This document shows positions 11,201-21,444 of a DNA stretch of 64,000 nt, piece by piece; within the stretch, counting starts at the first letter, position 1; each line of letters starts with the position of its first letter. The notes below the pieces were generated by a model. The model was not told the DNA's origin and did not search any database. It saw nothing but the letters and a program-made list of their open reading frames with translations. Where the stretch lies: NCBI GenBank assembly GCA_022495005.1, contig JAGYXB010000018.1, forward strand, positions 558,001 to 622,000, given 5' to 3'. The position numbers were made by a program, and so were the translations under genes. The DNA is from Rhyacophila brunnea (taxonomy: Eukaryota > Arthropoda > Insecta > Trichoptera > Rhyacophilidae).

Positions 11201-11757
11201 CCGTGAGGCAGCAAAAACTCACACCGGTTCTCAAGTCAGCGAAAGAAAAATTAAATATGTAAATGTTAATTTAAAAAAAATACGCATTTTTTTTTAATAT
11301 ATACATAAATAAAACTTTGGCAAAGCTAGTATTACATACAAACACGAAAGCTTTTCAAACGCATCCGAACATTAAAATATTGCATGCATATTATAATCTG
11401 GATTATAAACACAATGAGTTTACTATGTTGCATTTTAGTTAGAATATTATATTATTTGACGGATTTGTACTTACATTAAAATATTTAAATAAAGTATAAA
11501 TGTTTAACTAGGTATATAAAAAGCAGTAATAATACAGCTAGTGTAAAAATGAAATAGATTTAACATAAATATACGTTATAATGGATTTAAATTCAAATTC
11601 CATCAAGTACCTTCGGTCGATAGTATTAATATTATATATTATACGCTCTTTCACTGACAAAGATTAACTTGAATTATGCAGTTCCATTATAGGAAAAAAA
11701 CAGTTAAACGTTAAAATTATTATTTTTTGTTTATTTTGTCGATTAAATAAATCCCAT

Positions 11758-11909
11758 GCTGTTTTTCAATGTTTGATTGAACCAATAAAATATATCTAAT
11801 AAGTTGAGCAAGTGGATAACATTAATTTCTCATAAAAACCAAAATCTGTGAATATAACCTCCACTCTTTAGAAGCCCATAATGATCTTTTTAGGATCGGA
11901 TATGGAAAA
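11758..11909 (+). repeat. SINE family 1, copy 4 (5'-truncated)
   Basis: From GCTGTTTTTCAATGTTTG through AAGTTGAGCAAGTGGATAAC and ATAACCTCCACTCTTTAGAA to the end TTTTAGGATCGGATATGG. The tRNA head is absent. Confidence 0.7.
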
Positions 11910-11984
11910 AAAATGTGAATAAACACAAATATATTATTATTTCATAGATTTTTGTATATGTTAAAGTATTCGATAAATGTACAT

Positions 11985-12168
11985 ATGTACCAATGGTTAA
12001 GACTCATCCGTTGTAGTCAAATGTGTTCCGCACTCTGTTCCGGGTTCAATCCCAGTGAGAACACGACTCATTTTTGTGATTTTGTGATACATGTGTTTTT
12101 TGTGATTGCTTTGCTGCTACCACTAAACTGTCATTAGAACTCATGGCATGTTGTTCTGTTGCAAACTT
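11985..12168 (+). repeat. tRNA-related SINE, family 2, copy 1
   Basis: Head with ACCAATGGTTAAGA and a B box GGGTTCAATCCCAGTGAG, followed by the body block TGTGTTTTTTGTGATTGC ... CTGTCATTAGAACTCATGGC shared with the copies near 34280 and 15592. Internal polymerase III promoter layout is visible; distinct in sequence from family 1. Confidence 0.55.
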
Positions 12169-12550
12169 CTAAACGATTATTAAACATTCATCTTAACTCA
12201 TAAATATTAAAAATACACCATACATACATTAATTTATTATTCCACCCTTAAATTTAATAATAGAATCGTGGAATTACAACCCGCACTAGATAAAGTAGCC
12301 CAACTCTTTCATGAAATTATTTGGTCTAAAATCATAACTAATATTAATTGAAAGGGAACCGAAACCAAACCCATGAATCGTAAGAATTCTTTAAATATTT
12401 TGCAAGCCAAACGCATGATTCGGAATCTTTAGAAGCACATACCTACTAGAATTATAATTGGAAGCCTTTAAAAATATCAACATTTTTTTGGTTATTGATT
12501 AATTTAATAAAACGCAAATTATTTTTTTGTACTTATTCCACTTTTTTTAT

Positions 12551-12768
12551 TTAAGCGCCGGTCTATAATAGTGTCGAGAGTCCCAGGTTCGAATCCTGGG
12601 CCTGGCAAGTATACATATTGTTTTTCAATTTGTGTATGAGTCAGAGTATGGACCTAATAGGTTGAGCAAGTGGCTGACATCCTTCTCTCGTAAAAATAAA
12701 ATTGTTAATACAAACCTCCATTCTGTGGAGGCCCATATGATCCTATTAGGATTGGACATGGTTGAAAG
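12551..12768 (+). repeat. tRNA-headed SINE, family 1, copy 5
   Basis: Best-preserved body of the family: B box CCCAGGTTCGAATCCTGG, CATATTGTTTTTCAATTTGT, GAGTATGGACCTAATAGG, GGCTGACATCC, the hairpin region CTCCATTCTGTGGAGG, and GGATTGGACATGGTTGAAAG. The first part of the tRNA head (A box) is missing. Confidence 0.85.
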
Positions 12769-13035
12769 AAAAGAAAAAAAATTTGGACCGGTTTCATCCA
12801 TCGCAAAGGGACATTTTCTTTGTTGGTTAAATTTTTATCTATTAGGTACCCACATTTCAACCATTATTGACTCAACCTGAAGTCATTCATTAAAGAAAGA
12901 ATCTATTAGTATATAGACATTTCAACTTAATATTTTATACATGTTTTAGTACTAATGCCTACAACTTATCGTGCCCATATGCATCACCGGATAAAGATAA
13001 TTCGATAAAATAATATAATAATTAAAGTAAATTAT

Positions 13036-13205
13036 CATGTTCGATCTTAAGCAAAGCAAATGGCCCCCCACGGGGTGGAGGTTGTATTTGAATACTTTTA
13101 ACTGGGAATATTTGTTAGTCATTTGCCTATTGGGTCTTTGCAGTGGATCAAATAATACTCGACATGCATTTTTTGTCCAGCAACGGATTCGAATTCGACT
13201 TTGTA
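13036..13205 (-). repeat. SINE family 1, copy 6
   Basis: Minus-strand copy: ATGTTCGATCTTAAGC (3' end), CCCCCACGGGGTGGAGG hairpin region, CATTTGCCTATTGGGTC, and B-box remnant GGATTCGAATTCG. Diverged; the head is incomplete. Confidence 0.65.
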
Positions 13206-13284
13206 TTTATATAAAAACATCCGCCAATCTACGTACTATGCCAATGTGAGTGTAGGCAGACAAGTTATAATACGTGACTACAAT

Positions 13285-13765
13285 AGCTTTTTTATGATTG
13301 TACTGAGGCTTTGACTGCGATTCGCTGTGATATCGCCTCTTCTCATCTATAAGAGGATCCGCCGATCAGGCCCTCACTCCAATTCTGTTAAAGAACTTTA
13401 CAATTCTGCCAATCTCTTCCGTCCTGCCCAGCACCAGGTCACCTCTCAATTCGTCGACATTCTAAAAGATATCCGCAATTCGCAGCTGTACTATGTGTTG
13501 TTCATATTTAGAGCATTAAACTGCTATATGTACAATGTCCTCCAAAACATCACATTCATCGCAGAGTTGTGAATCGCTTATCCCATGAGGACATCAAATC
13601 TTTTACCCATTGTGTGTCTCAGTAACAGCTTAAGCTCATTTCTTTTCAAAGGAGACTCTAGCACCGAATGTGGGGACGGTAGAATGGACTTACCTCATTT
13701 ACCCTTTTTTTTGCCCTGTGGTGAAAATCTATCCACATGCTTTGGCACTACAATAGTTTTAGAAC
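13285..13765 (-). pseudogene. 5'-truncated LINE fragment (same family as 23642)
   Basis: The reverse complement matches the last ~460 bp of the LINE at 23642-26477: part of the region after RNase H, the CCHC tail with LCDECDVLEDIVHIA, the sequence ending NRIGVRA before the stop, and the 3' UTR with GATCGGCGGATCC and GCGATATCACAGCGAATCGC. In-frame stops interrupt it. The 3' end (left side) is AATCATAAAAAAG rather than a clean poly-A. An older, independent insertion. Confidence 0.85.
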
Positions 13766-14491
13766 CGAAACCGAACTATTATATTAGACATTATGCATAC
13801 AGATAGATGTAATTACATTATCAGTAAAAATAACATACTCATTAGTTATCAGACATTACATAGAATTCTTAGTAAGTATGCCTAGGTGCTTATTACATTT
13901 TCTTATAGGCTCAATCGTGGAATAATTTGGTTTATATCGGCGCCAACCTTCAACCCGAATAATGTTGAATTCTAAAAAAATAAATACCCGGCGTTTCACT
14001 CACGTGGGTCTTTTCTTTTATGCCCTGGCGTACGCAGATAATTTGAGGGAAATTGTTTTACCTGGCAAGTTGCTGCGTGACCACGTTCGACTATCATACC
14101 CTATTCTCAGAGACGTCCACGGTTTGTTTTCATAGATATCTTAACTTACTAAGCAGTTCGTTAAATATAAATAGACAAACTTTTGCAAGACAGATGCTTC
14201 ACTAATTTATTGCAAAGAAGAAGTTTATTGTCGTTGTGTTTGGGCTAAATAGAAGCATAGTTATTTATCACGTGGTATCTTATAAGTCTTTTCAATTAGA
14301 CAATGATAAAAACGAATAACTTACTTTTGTATTCTATTAATAGTATATAAGCTTTAAGATTTTAGTATTTGCTATTGAAGATATATAATTTGAAACATCT
14401 CAGAAAAATACCTCTTGGAAAAAGTCCAAGTCTTGCTCGCTATAGATCCACCAATATAAGTTGCCCACTGAGTGAGGGCGCCACATTCTAA
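13766..14491. other. No gene recognised
   Basis: Mixed AT-rich sequence without frames or repeats that I can place. Confidence 0.45.
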
Positions 14492-15017
14492 CATTAGACC
14501 AGTGTTTCCCAACCTTATTTGTTCCACTTCAACGCTTCAAAAATATCCATGCTCCACCCCTTATAAGTAAACTAACAAATTCTGAAGAAAAAAAATGAAA
14601 TGCGCATAAACAATACTATTTTTAAATTAACTTTCGTAAATAAGTACCTATGTATATTGGAAGAAAAATAGTGTAATCCTTGTGTTTGATGCGAGCTGCA
14701 AAGAGCTTTTTATGTGAGGTACTAATTTGGTCAATTTTAATCTTAAATCTCCACAATCAGTGATATCAAAACAATTTCTTTTGTAACAACAAAACATTTA
14801 CAACGCTAAAGCGCCGCATTCAACTAAATAATATTATGATGGGATTATTTTTTTCGTAGTCATGGTTGCAATATCAAAAAAATATTTTCGAAAATACGTT
14901 TTTTAACAAAATAAAATTTAAGCACCTAATATTAATGATTTGCACATTGACTCCCAAAACATTCAAATTGCCCCCCGGTGGGGCGTACGCCTCACGTTAG
15001 GAAACACTGCATTAGAC
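14492..15017. mobile_element. Non-autonomous hAT element (510 bp) with perfect 8-bp TSD
   Basis: Element 14500-15009. CATTAGAC is found exactly at 14492-14499 and 15010-15017. Left end CAGTGTTTCCCAACCTTATT, right end (reverse complement) CAGTGTTTCCTAACGTGAGG. Near the right end lies GCCCCCCGGTGGGGCGTACG. No transposase sequence is recognisable, so it depends on an autonomous relative. Confidence 0.85.
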
Positions 15018-15159
15018 ATAATATCATTTCAGTCTTTTTATACTGAGATGAGCTTAACCTTAACACCTGACGATTTAAGATAGTATATAATATTTTTCAA
15101 AAACATTTATTTTAAGATATATTTTTCTGAGCTGCTCAAAATGATCTTATGTATAATAT

Positions 15160-15720
15160 AACGGCTCTCGTAGTCTAGAGTAGGGAATCCAATCCCGAGC
15201 CAAAATTCTGATCCCGGGATTTCGGGATTACAATTTGACAATCCCGGGATCCCGGGACTGGTCCCGGAATTGACATTTTTTTCGATTGTTAATATAAAAT
15301 TTTTATATCCATTCTTTCTCATTTTTATTAATTTATGTGAAAAAATAAAATGAATCGGTAACTTACACATGGGTATAAATCAAAGTTCATGCAAACTCAG
15401 TTTATTTCTAATGTACTTATATTTGTTATTAAAAGTATTTTTTCTGTTATATTTTCGTTTTTATTTTATTTTCCATAAAAACTGATAAAAAAAATCAATC
15501 CCGAAAGTTTCGGGATTATGTTTATCAATCCCGGGATTCATATGTATCGAAAATAGCTCGGGATCCCGGAATTGGAATCCTTAGTCTAGAGGCTAGGTCA
15601 ATATAATATATTATGTATATGAATTTCTCAAAGCCTGTGTGTTTTATTGGTAGACTTCTACTACTAGATTACTGTTTCATTACACTACTGCCATTGTGCG
15701 TCATACCCTAGTGTAGTGTT
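15160..15720 (+). repeat. SINE family 2, copy 2, split by a MITE
   Basis: The head fragment ACGGCTCTCGTAGTCTAGAG lies at 15161-15180 and the rest (GAATTTCTCAAAGCCTGTGT ... CATTACACTACTGCCATTGT) resumes after 15591. The body matches the copy at 34280 (TTTTCTCAAAGGCTGGGTGT ... TTACATTAGTGCCATT). The intervening 15181-15583 is a separate insertion. Confidence 0.5.
15173..15591. mobile_element. MITE filled with ATCCCGGGAT palindromes (403 bp)
   Basis: Element 15181-15583 between perfect GTCTAGAG duplications (15173-15180, 15584-15591). Left end TAGGGAATCCAATCCCG, right end (reverse complement) TAAGGATTCCAATTCCGGG. Both subterminal zones repeat ATCCCGGGAT and CCCGGGA several times. Layout parallels the TCTCGAGA-rich MITE at 8387: same kind of AGTAGGG edge, palindromic subterminal words and 8-bp duplication, but a different word. 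Class hAT inferred. Confidence 0.75.
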
Positions 15721-16309
15721 AAAAAGAATATTTATAATATATAGCTTAATTTTAAATGCAATACAGTAACATGTTCGCACTAAATGAAGAATATGTATGC
15801 ATTTTTCGTTCATATTAATTAACAGAATTTACAAGATTTATTTGGAAAACCTTCGCTTTTTCATAATGAGGATACAATTTCTGATTCAAGTGAAAACAAA
15901 TATCGCTATCTGGTGTCCATGACCAAAGCATATAGACATATTTCTACCACATAGCATCACTATTTCAGGAAAAATTTAGTCAGTATATGCCCATTATCCT
16001 GGTTTTTCAAGTCGCCTTTGACCAGAAATGAACTCAACCTGATATTAATATCAGGCTACACTATGTATAAAAAAATATTATATTCTCATGAAGAGAACCA
16101 AAATACCCTAAATATGATCTCACAGAACAGAATTTCCACGTGATTATTAGAGGCATTTATTATATTATTTACCTCAGCATGAAATCTCTCATTTTATATA
16201 TTAGCGAGTTGTCTGTCTGGTAAAATTAAAACTTTAACTTCCTTGCACATTTCTTCAGACATTGCTTTCACGAGTCGCCCAGTTTGAGCGTTGACTTAAT
16301 GAACTCTCC
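15721..16309. other. No gene recognised
   Basis: AT-rich, nothing matched. Confidence 0.45.
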
Positions 16310-16394
16310 ACTATTAAACACACATAATTTTGAAAAACACTTTCTGAGAGAGTATATTATAACCAATAGAAAAAATCTTTTTTTTAAAAAGTAA

Positions 16395-16477
16395 GCCACC
16401 CCGACGGGGAATCGAACCCTGTATCTCCCGGGTTTACGCCCCATCCGTCGCATTTACCAATATGCTACGCAGTGACA
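16395..16477 (-). other. tRNA-like module 1 (not a standard tRNA)
   Basis: On the minus strand it shows an A box TAGCATATTGG, a perfect B box GGTTCGATTCC, D-arm GCAT/ATGC and a T-arm, followed by A/T-rich tracts that could stop polymerase III. The acceptor halves pair poorly here, and the spacing between D-arm and T-arm does not allow a normal anticodon arm plus variable loop. Best read as a tRNA-derived promoter head rather than a working tRNA gene. Confidence 0.6.
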
Positions 16478-16516
16478 TATTAATTGCGACAAATTTTAAC
16501 CGTTGGTCAATCTTAA

Positions 16517-17823
16517 TACGAGGGTGGGTCAATAAGTCCTTAGAAAAGCCGACAGGTGGCGCGACTAGTACTGTAAGCGGTTTGTTTTCATGCAGCGGCA
16601 CTACCGATTCAGTATGCTGCGAAGTTTCAATCAGATTGGTCGGGTTGTTGTGTGTTTCTCGTACATTTAAAAAAAAAATTTGCTTGTGGAAAATGGAAAA
16701 ATGGAAAATGGAGAAAATTGAGTTTAGAGCTGTTAATAAACATTTTAATATAAAAGGGTTAACAACAAAGGAAATAAAAAATGAGTTGGATTTAGTTCAC
16801 GGCATATCTGCTCCTTCACTTGCAACTATTTATAACTGGTTAAATGAATTTAAACGTGGTCGTACATCAACAAAGAATGAACCACGCTCAGGACGTCCTG
16901 TAGAGGTGACTACACCAGAAATGATCAATAAAATCCACGATATGGTGTTAAGTGACCGAAGATTAAAGTTGAGTGAGATAATTGAGGTTACAGGGATCTC
17001 AAAAGGTAGCGTCATTTCTATTTTACATGACAAATTGGGCATGAAAAATATTTCTGCAAGATGGGTGCCGCGTTTGCTCACAGTCGACAATAAACGCAAT
17101 AGGGTGGTGGCCTCTAAAGCCCTGTTGTCACTCATGCAACGCAATCCGGATGAATTTTTTCGTCGCTTTGTGACTGTAGATGAAACATGGATACACCACT
17201 ATACTCCCGAGACGAAAGAACAGTCAAAGCAGTGGATTGCGAAAGGCGAACCATGTCCAAAGAAGGCGAAAACCGTAAAATCAGCTGGTAAGGTTATGGC
17301 TACTGTATTTTGGGATGCACGTGGAATTATTTTCGTTGACTATTTGGAAAAAGGAAAAACAATAACAGGGGATTATTATGCATCTTTATTGGACCAGCTA
17401 AAAAACAAAATTGAAGAAAAACGGCCTCATTTAAACAGGAAAAAAATCCTCTTTCATCAGGACAATGCCCGTGTTCACACATGTTTACGATCAATGGCTA
17501 AAATTGAAGAATTGAAGTTCGAATTGGTCGACCACCCACCGTATTCGCCAGATTTAGCCCCCAGTGACTTTTTCCTTTTCCCAAACTTAAAAAAATGGCT
17601 AAGTGGACAACGTTTTTTTTCAAATGAAGAAGTCATCGATCGGACAAATGCTTATTTTGAGGACCTTCCGAAAACTTATTTTTCTGACGGTTTAAAAAAA
17701 ATTGAGAAACGTCTAACCAAGTGTATTGAGCTCCAAGGAGATTATGTTGAGAAATAAAAAAAAAATACAAAAATAAAACTGTTTTAATGCTTTTTTCTAA
17801 GGAATTATTGACCCACCCTCGTA
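16517..17823 (+). mobile_element. irritans-type mariner, copy 2 (intact)
   Basis: Full-length 1303-bp mariner (16519-17821) between TA dinucleotides at 16517-16518 and 17822-17823. Inverted ends CGAGGGTGGGTCAATAAG match on both sides. It sits inside the tRNA-like tandem repeat; the homologous unit at 19840-20228 preserves the unoccupied TA at 20032-20033, giving a direct filled/empty comparison. Transposase frame is intact. Confidence 0.97.
16693..17757 (+). CDS. mariner transposase, DD34D, apparently intact
   Basis: Encodes about 354 aa from the ATG at 16693 (or 349 aa from the ATG at 16708), close to the usual mariner length of about 345; the frame is open further upstream, but that part overlaps the inverted repeat and flank and is probably untranslated. 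The N-terminal half holds the paired helix-turn-helix DNA-binding region with the SGRP linker, then the WVPRLLT mariner motif. The catalytic triad is visible: Asp163 (VTVDETWIHHY), Asp257 (FHQDNARVH) and Asp292 (YSPDLAPSD), 34 residues separating the last two. The overall sequence is of the irritans (Himar-like) subfamily. The enzyme cuts at the element's inverted repeats and inserts at TA. The only intact protein gene that I can support in this window. No intron needed. Activity is untested; it could be a recent but already unfit copy. Confidence 0.92.
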   Translation: MEKWKMEKIEFRAVNKHFNIKGLTTKEIKNELDLVHGISAPSLATIYNWLNEFKRGRTSTKNEPRSGRPVEVTTPEMINKIHDMVLSDRRLKLSEIIEVTGISKGSVISILHDKLGMKNISARWVPRLLTVDNKRNRVVASKALLSLMQRNPDEFFRRFVTVDETWIHHYTPETKEQSKQWIAKGEPCPKKAKTVKSAGKVMATVFWDARGIIFVDYLEKGKTITGDYYASLLDQLKNKIEEKRPHLNRKKILFHQDNARVHTCLRSMAKIEELKFELVDHPPYSPDLAPSDFFLFPNLKKWLSGQRFFSNEEVIDRTNAYFEDLPKTYFSDGLKKIEKRLTKCIELQGDYVEK

Positions 17824-18168
17824 CCTACCCATCAGCGCTCTTCCAAATCAAGCTACTTTGGCAATCGATTTTTGTTTCTTAAATCAAAGTAGATACCTAT
17901 TACTTCGATTACTAACCGACGTCGTGGATTTCTCCAATATTTTGTTATGATGTAACTTACTTGAACTTGCTTATAATTTATAATTAACTATTTCTTTTAT
18001 TCAACGAATAATTCACAAGATTTAAGAATGTATCATTCTAATTATTGAACATACATAATTTTGAAAAACACTTTCTGAGAGAGTATATTATAACCAATAG
18101 AAAAAATCTTTTTTGAAAAAAGTAAGCCACCCCGACAAGGAATCGAACCCTGTATCTCCCGGGTTTAG

Positions 18169-18789
18169 TATACTATTGTCGAACAAGAACTTCTTGTTCA
18201 TGTATTAAAACTGTGTACTAATAAACCCCTCCAATACAGCTAATCGCACTACCGTTTTCAAATAAGGAACGCCCCCAAATTTATCATTTCATTTTACACT
18301 TCCGTAGTATTCAGATCTATCGACTTACGTAATCTGGAGCTTTTTATAGTAAAATTATATCTAAAATGACCAGGAGTGATGTTAGAATTATTATCAGTAA
18401 ACTTAAGTAAAAGGAAAGCCGATACAGTATTTACGCATACCTCTAGCACATGTTGCCGCCATAACAGATACGTCACTGAGAAGTCTTATATATGCGAGTA
18501 CAGCGACTTCCTGTTATCGCCGATTTCTTGTTGTCGAACAGTTCTTAAAAATTTGTATTCGTAGTTTAAAGGATCAAATTTCCATGAACTAATATACTAC
18601 CATTCATTAATGGATCTCTTTCGGCTTCTTCCCTTAATTGGTTAGACACTTTATCACCATTACAAATTGATTTTTGCACAAAATAGTAAAGTTGACTCAC
18701 ACAGGGACCCACTTGCTAAGTTACTATCAACGTCAGAAACGCATTACGCTGAAACTATGCAATCACTATCCGACAATAATAAATGGTCT
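18169..18789. other. No gene recognised
   Basis: AT-rich. Part of 18680-18790 may be a further decayed extension of the LINE fragment that follows, but the match is too weak to claim. Confidence 0.4.
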
Positions 18790-19010
18790 CGATACGGACT
18801 GATATGTTTCAATATGGTAAATCATATTCTTTCATACTTAGATACAATACAATAAACTTCGAGGAACTAAATTGTGATCTGGCATTGGGGAGAACGGAAG
18901 ATCTTTCTTAAGTTATAAAGTTCTGTAATAGAAGGGACAGTGGATCATCATTCAAATAAGGTTCGATATGACAGTAAATCGCAGTCAAAGCCTTTGGTGA
19001 AGTTATTAAA
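18790..19010 (+). pseudogene. Highly decayed LINE 3' fragment
   Basis: Aligns by eye, with many changes, to the last ~220 bp of the LINE at 23642: TGGCATTGGGGAGAACGGAA (compare the GGCGGTGGGTAAGACGGAAG region of that element), TATAAAGTTCTGTAATAGAA, GATATGACAGTAAATCGC and AGTCAAAGCCTTTGG. Plus strand, 5'-truncated. Oldest of the three copies. Confidence 0.55.
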
Positions 19011-19839
19011 AACAACCATTTGGAATCTTTTTAAAACATGCTGCAAATCTCATTTAATTTGTTTCATTATAGGACAAATAGGTCTACATAGTAGTTAGAT
19101 CGTGATAGTTCTTTGTAAAGTACGCCGCTGTTTTTACACGAAGCAAAGTGGCCGCCGTATAAAATGCCACAAATGTGTATGAAAAAGCCGCAATACTGTA
19201 CGAAGAATTCGTACAGCTTTTTTATTAACATCGTATTTTTCTTTGAGAATATTACACGGGAAAGTTGAAACGTAAGCTAGACAGAATCTTATTCTTACAG
19301 TACGAGTGTGGAAAAAAATAAACCGTCATCCGAGGATTTAAAAAAATATAACGTGAAATCTTTATCGTCTGTGAATGTATATATTATTGCATAGAACATT
19401 CACAATGTTTCACATTTACACAGAACGTAATTTTTTCATAGTCTTGTTTTACTCTCTATTCAAATAAGTCAAGAATATTTTGCAACATTGACAATATTGC
19501 TTTTTTATTCATAGAATATGTCAATGCCTTATTTATTCCGTCAGTGTTTTAAAATATAACTTAAACAGATGGTAACATACTGTGTGCTGCATACCGCAGT
19601 AATTTATAAGTTTTTAGTGTTTCATTAATTCTAAAATTAAGAAATATTTATGTTGATAGCTATTTCTGGCTATCAACCCATGCTCAGTAAAATTAAATAT
19701 CTAAATAGCGAATATTGGTTTTTTCTGGTTTTACTATTGTGTCAGAATGGAGACGAGGTGTTCTCGAAAACGTATATAATATAACTCACTGCATTTCATG
19801 TTTATTTTATTTATACTTATATTATTTTACATATATTAT

Positions 19840-20475
19840 TTTGAAAAAAATACTTTCTGATAAAGTATATAATAACCAATAGAAAAAATCTTTTTTGAAA
19901 AAAGTAAGTCACCCCGACGGGGAATCGAACCCTGTATCTCCCGAGTATACGCCTCATTCGTCGCATTAAGCCATTATGCTACGGCGTGACATACTAATAG
20001 CGAACAAATTTTTACTATTGGTCAATTTCTATACCTACCCATCAGCGTTCCTTCCAAATCAGCTACTTTGGCAATCGATTTTTTTTGTTTCTTAAATCAA
20101 AGTAGGTATATTACTATTACTTTTTGATTACTAACCAACGTCGTGGAATTTCTCCAATATTTTTTTAGATGTAGCTACTTGCACTTGCTCATAATTTATA
20201 ATTATTTATTTCTTTTATTCAACGTATAGAAATTGACCAATAGTTAAAATTTGTTCGCTATTAGTATGTCACGCCGTAGCATAATGGCTTAATGCGACGA
20301 ATGAGGCGTATACTCGGGAGATACAGGGTTCGATTCCCCGTCGGGGTGACTTACTTTTTTCAAAAAAGATTTTTTCTATTGGAAAGTGTTTTTTTCAAAA
20401 TAATATATGTTCAATAATCAGAATGATATATTCTGAAATCTTGTGAATTAATCGTTGAATAAAAGAAATAGTTAA
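19840..20475. repeat. tRNA-like repeat in inverted (palindromic) arrangement
   Basis: Left arm 19840-20031 and right arm 20225-20405 are inverted copies about 180-190 bp long with high identity, separated by the 195-bp spacer 20032-20224 that belongs to the left unit. The right arm continues into the reverse complement of the AATAATTCACAAGATTT... junction sequence seen at 18010-18060, so it is a full unit flipped over. Each arm holds one tRNA-like module (19908-19990 minus, 20268-20350 plus). Confidence 0.8.
20268..20350 (+). other. tRNA-like module 4 with A box, B box and T-tract
   Basis: Best-paired copy. CACGCCG at the 5' side pairs with CGGGGTG at the 3' side (one mismatch), D-arm GCAT/ATGC, A box TAGCATAATGG, B box GGTTCGATTCC, and TTACTTTTTTC just downstream as a polymerase III stop. 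The region between D-arm and T-arm is 27 nt and folds as GTATA-CTCGGGA-GATAC (a 5-bp stem with one mismatch), leaving an unexplained 12-nt insert and no variable loop. The module at 19908-19990 is its near-identical inverted partner. Confidence 0.6.
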
Positions 20476-20867
20476 TTATATTATTTTACTTTATAAAATT
20501 AAAAAGAAATAAAATGGTGAAAGAATAAAAAATGGAGTACTACTTCCTCGTGGCGATCGTTGCTTTATCATCTGCTACCCGATTCAGTTCGGTGAATATG
20601 CTCTAGTACCAATCACGAAGATCTTAACCCATTAAATGTGGCGTCGCCTTTGCTTCGTTTACCTACCATTTATATTTCCTTAGATGACAAGTTGTGAAAT
20701 GATGTCCTTTTGTCCTCTCATAATTTAACCAATATTCTGTAGTTTTACTACTACGGAGAACATGTTGGTCCTTTCCCAATCGATTGAGAACGAAAATGTT
20801 TGTCACTCATCCTCTACAGCCACATCTCGGAAACCTCAACTATCAATGGCAACTCCTGGTTTAGTTC

Positions 20868-21444
20868 CTATACCTCAATGCCACAGAACAGATTTATAAA
20901 TATAATTAGGCTATACTCCAATACACTACATTTTGAAGCATGGTTTTGAATGTGTGAGTGTGTGAGTGTGTGAGTGTCCTACAAAAATGTGTGTTTTGTA
21001 ACCTTCAAATACACCAATATTGAATGAGCGTCAGTGCATAAACCGAGAGCAGTTGTCAGAACGAAGGACTAGCTTAGAATGACGTATTCTTGACACATGT
21101 TTAAGTTTATCAGATATTCTTCCACTCTTGGGATCGGTTGCCTGTTACTCCACACCCGTTAGGTATTTCAGTTCCCATTAATTCTGTGCCCCTTGCTCAT
21201 TGGCATGGAAAAGAATTGATAGAATATAAACAGCAAACCATACGTAGTCTCAGATATACATTAAGATTTATATTGCTAAGGAGACGTGTTATTTTGAGAA
21301 AGTCACTCCTCGTTATCTCAATTCTTGTTTTGATCTCCTGAGACTGGTCCCATTTCTTATGGACCCTTGTTTCTAAATATTTATAATAGATCGCACGTTC
21401 AATCGGTGATAAATGAACTAAATAAAAAAGTTTATTTCTACTGA
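20868..21444 (+). repeat. Dispersed repeat R1, copy 1 (about 570 bp)
   Basis: High similarity to 35061-35622 along the whole length: landmarks CCTCAATGCCACAGAACAG, ACCTTCAAATACACCAATAT, GGATCGGTTGCCTGTTACTC, GAATATAAACAGCAAACCAT, AATAGATCGCACGTTCAATC and a shared end AAGTTTATTTCTACTGA. No inverted ends, transposase or tRNA head found. Contains a short GTGTGTGA microsatellite near 20953. Class unknown. Confidence 0.75.

Larger units (their letters stand above)
16310..18168 (-). repeat. tRNA-like tandem unit (about 424 bp), interrupted by mariner
   Basis: With the mariner (16517-17821) removed, the block starting CATAATTTTGAAAAACACTT near 16322 recurs near 18051, giving a period of about 424 bp for one complete and one truncated unit. 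Each unit contains an 83-bp tRNA-like module on the minus strand (16395-16477; truncated at 18126-18168), a T-tract next to it, then a spacer with CCTACCCATCAGCG and GCTACTTTGGCAATCGAT. The truncated unit ends abruptly at 18168 in the middle of the module. Confidence 0.75.

Noticed and set aside
16462..16692. 77-codon upstream extension of the intact transposase frame
   Set aside because: It begins in the flanking tRNA-like repeat and crosses the terminal inverted repeat; the first element-internal ATG (16693) gives the normal mariner length.
20268..20350. Functional tRNA gene (a CGG anticodon loop can be drawn)
   Set aside because: The drawn arm leaves a 12-nt insert before it, no variable loop and an extra base beside the acceptor; the copies differ at the putative anticodon loop.
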